Part shown: piece after piece, positions 63,348-64,000 of the stretch
Position numbering within the stretch: the first letter of the stretch is position 1
How the letters are laid out: each line of letters begins with the position of its first letter
Assembly (NCBI RefSeq): GCF_031885415.1
Contig: NZ_CP116871.1
Location: forward strand, 3,286,001 to 3,350,000
Source: Microbacterium forte
GTDB lineage: Bacteria; Actinomycetota; Actinomycetes; Actinomycetales; Microbacteriaceae
Reading direction: 5' to 3'
Length of the DNA: 64,000 nt
Program-made: the position numbers and the translations under genes
The notes under the pieces: model-generated
Databases searched by the model: none
What the model was told of the DNA's origin: nothing
The model's input: only the letters and a program-made list of their open reading frames with translations

Positions 63348-63414
63348 CGGGGGAAGGCGCGAGAGCGTCGGGCACGACGGATCGTCGGCGCGCAGCGCCG
63401 GCGGACGTGCGGGT

Positions 63415-63437
63415 GCCTCGGTCGGGGGGACCGAGGC
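63415..63437 (-). terminator. Hairpin downstream of the gene at 63467-63901
   Basis: GCCTCGGTC / GACCGAGGC, 9 bp with a G5 loop, about 30 nt after the minus-strand stop codon. No U-run. Confidence 0.5.
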
Positions 63438-63466
63438 GCCCGCGAACCCGGCTGCGGAGGATGCTG

Positions 63467-63901
63467 TCAGGCGCCGAACGACGAGGGCAGTGCGCAGTAG
63501 TCGGCGAAGCGTCGGGTCGGCTGATCGGGGTCTGAGACATCGACGATCGCAGTGGCGATCGAGTGCGGCGTCTCGTCGCCGGCGAGCTGCCACACGATGA
63601 AGTTCCAGAGTCCGCGCGCTGTCGTGCTGAGCAACTCGGGCGGACCCGAGACGATGAGAACGGTGCCGCTGTCGGGTGCGGCGCGGAACGGAGCGATGAT
63701 GTCGGCGCGCAGAGCCTGCTCGTCGCCGTCTGCGCTGTGCTTCCGCTCGACCTGCTGACCCGCGGACGTCAGGGCGGAGGCGAGGTCGTCCGCTGCGCGG
63801 CGTGAGCGCTCGGCATCCGCTCCGGCGACGACGACCAGCCGTCGCCCGCGAGGATACAGGTGCAGGAACTCGGAGGAGATGTCGGACCAGACGTCGCTCA
63901 T
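63467..63901 (-). CDS. Hypothetical protein (small alpha/beta fold)
   Basis: The protein has 144 residues and belongs to no family I can name. Short strands alternate with helices (RRLVVVAGADAERSRRAADDLASAL, GTVLIVSGPPELL, TAIVDVSDPD), a Rossmann- or P-loop-like order, but no complete nucleotide-binding motif is present. It ends FADYCALPSSFGA, which in my memory recalls endings of actinobacterial uridine-kinase-like or short phosphotransferase-like proteins, but this is weak. Start ATG 63901 has TAGCCT-N6 upstream, a good leaderless promoter, so expression is likely. Confidence 0.7.
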   Translation of the reverse strand: MSDVWSDISSEFLHLYPRGRRLVVVAGADAERSRRAADDLASALTSAGQQVERKHSADGDEQALRADIIAPFRAAPDSGTVLIVSGPPELLSTTARGLWNFIVWQLAGDETPHSIATAIVDVSDPDQPTRRFADYCALPSSFGA

Positions 63902-63907
63902 GATCTC

Positions 63908-63913
63908 AGGCTA
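63908..63913 (-). promoter_or_regulatory. -10 element TAGCCT, leaderless start at 63901
   Basis: TAGCCT, then gagatc, then ATG 63901 on the minus strand (6-nt spacing). Confidence 0.6.
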
Positions 63914-63979
63914 CGCCCGTTCTCGAGGGGCGGACCCGACCCTTCGGCGAACGTCCGGCGTCGCGTGACAGAGCCCCTC

Positions 63980-64000
63980 GGATGCCGAACTGCGGCATCC
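63980..64000. terminator. Hairpin at the window edge
   Basis: GGATGCCG / CGGCATCC, a perfect 8-bp stem with a 5-nt loop. It touches the window end, so its gene context cannot be judged. Confidence 0.35.

Larger units (their letters stand above)
62974..63466. other. Gene-poor spacer with several inverted repeats
   Basis: No coding sequence is supported in these 493 bases. Frames on both strands are open but give Arg/Ala/Gly-rich translations with no motifs. The stretch holds the 14-bp palindrome GAAGCCGCGGCTTC (63279-63292), the hairpin at 63313-63347 and the hairpin at 63415-63437. A -10-like TGCATAAC lies near 63227-63234. Confidence 0.45.

Noticed and set aside
63039..63593. Minus-strand frame overlapping the hypothetical gene at 63467
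   Set aside because: No start with a ribosome-binding site or -10 element, Arg/Pro-rich translation, and it runs through three inverted repeats.

Overview
The window looks like chromosome of a high-GC Gram-positive actinobacterium, most likely Microbacteriaceae (Microbacterium-like). This rests on the very high GC content, the S10-spc-alpha ribosomal gene order without rpsN, the hadAB-like/murB cluster, and many starts of the form TANNNT-N6-ATG/GTG, which indicates leaderless transcription. No rRNA, tRNA, CRISPR array, prophage or insertion sequence was found. This is a reading by eye; no database search was run.

Region 1 (1-28.2 kb) is a surface-polysaccharide locus. Its first half holds an array of paralogues: four large two-domain glycosyltransferases (GT2 + GT4; one cut by the window edge), a hexapeptide acyltransferase, and two divergent pairs, each made of a pyruvyl-transferase-like gene and a GT-B-like gene. 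The two pairs are in opposite orientation. Then come a UDP-glucose dehydrogenase, an ABC-2 exporter (permease plus an ATPase with an unusual extracellular tail), a third pyruvyl transferase, three GT4 enzymes, a secreted GH-A-type glycosidase, a DUF4012 protein, a polyprenyl-phosphate sugar transferase (the likely priming enzyme), a lipoprotein, an M23-like protein and a small helical antitoxin-like protein. Together they could start a lipid-linked glycan, elongate it with charged sugars (glucuronate, pyruvate ketals, acyl groups), export it and trim it.

An 860-bp stretch without a supported gene (28.2-29.07 kb) contains strong inverted repeats and ends in the S10 promoter and leader. Region 2 (29.07-45.6 kb) is the S10-spc-alpha supercluster: rpsJ to rplE, a terminator-like hairpin with a new promoter where many actinobacteria carry rpsN, rpsH to rplO, secY-adk-map, a DsbA-like thioredoxin-fold protein, infA-rpmJ-rpsM-rpsK-rpoA-rplQ. 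Several ribosomal proteins carry low-complexity terminal extensions, and a three-way-junction leader can be drawn upstream of rpsM.

Region 3 (45.6-64 kb) has an acyl-CoA synthetase, a TauE-type permease, a MaoC/HadA-MaoC/HadB-murB operon and a pnuC-nadR NAD-salvage pair. It also has a five-gene overlapping operon (MoxR AAA+, unknown, HExxH+vWA protein, unknown helical protein, PaaK-like adenylating enzyme), which is the most interesting candidate for an uncharacterised system. The window ends with a VOC-fold protein, an aspartate aminotransferase, alanine dehydrogenase with a divergent Lrp/AsnC regulator, an AraC regulator and one hypothetical protein.
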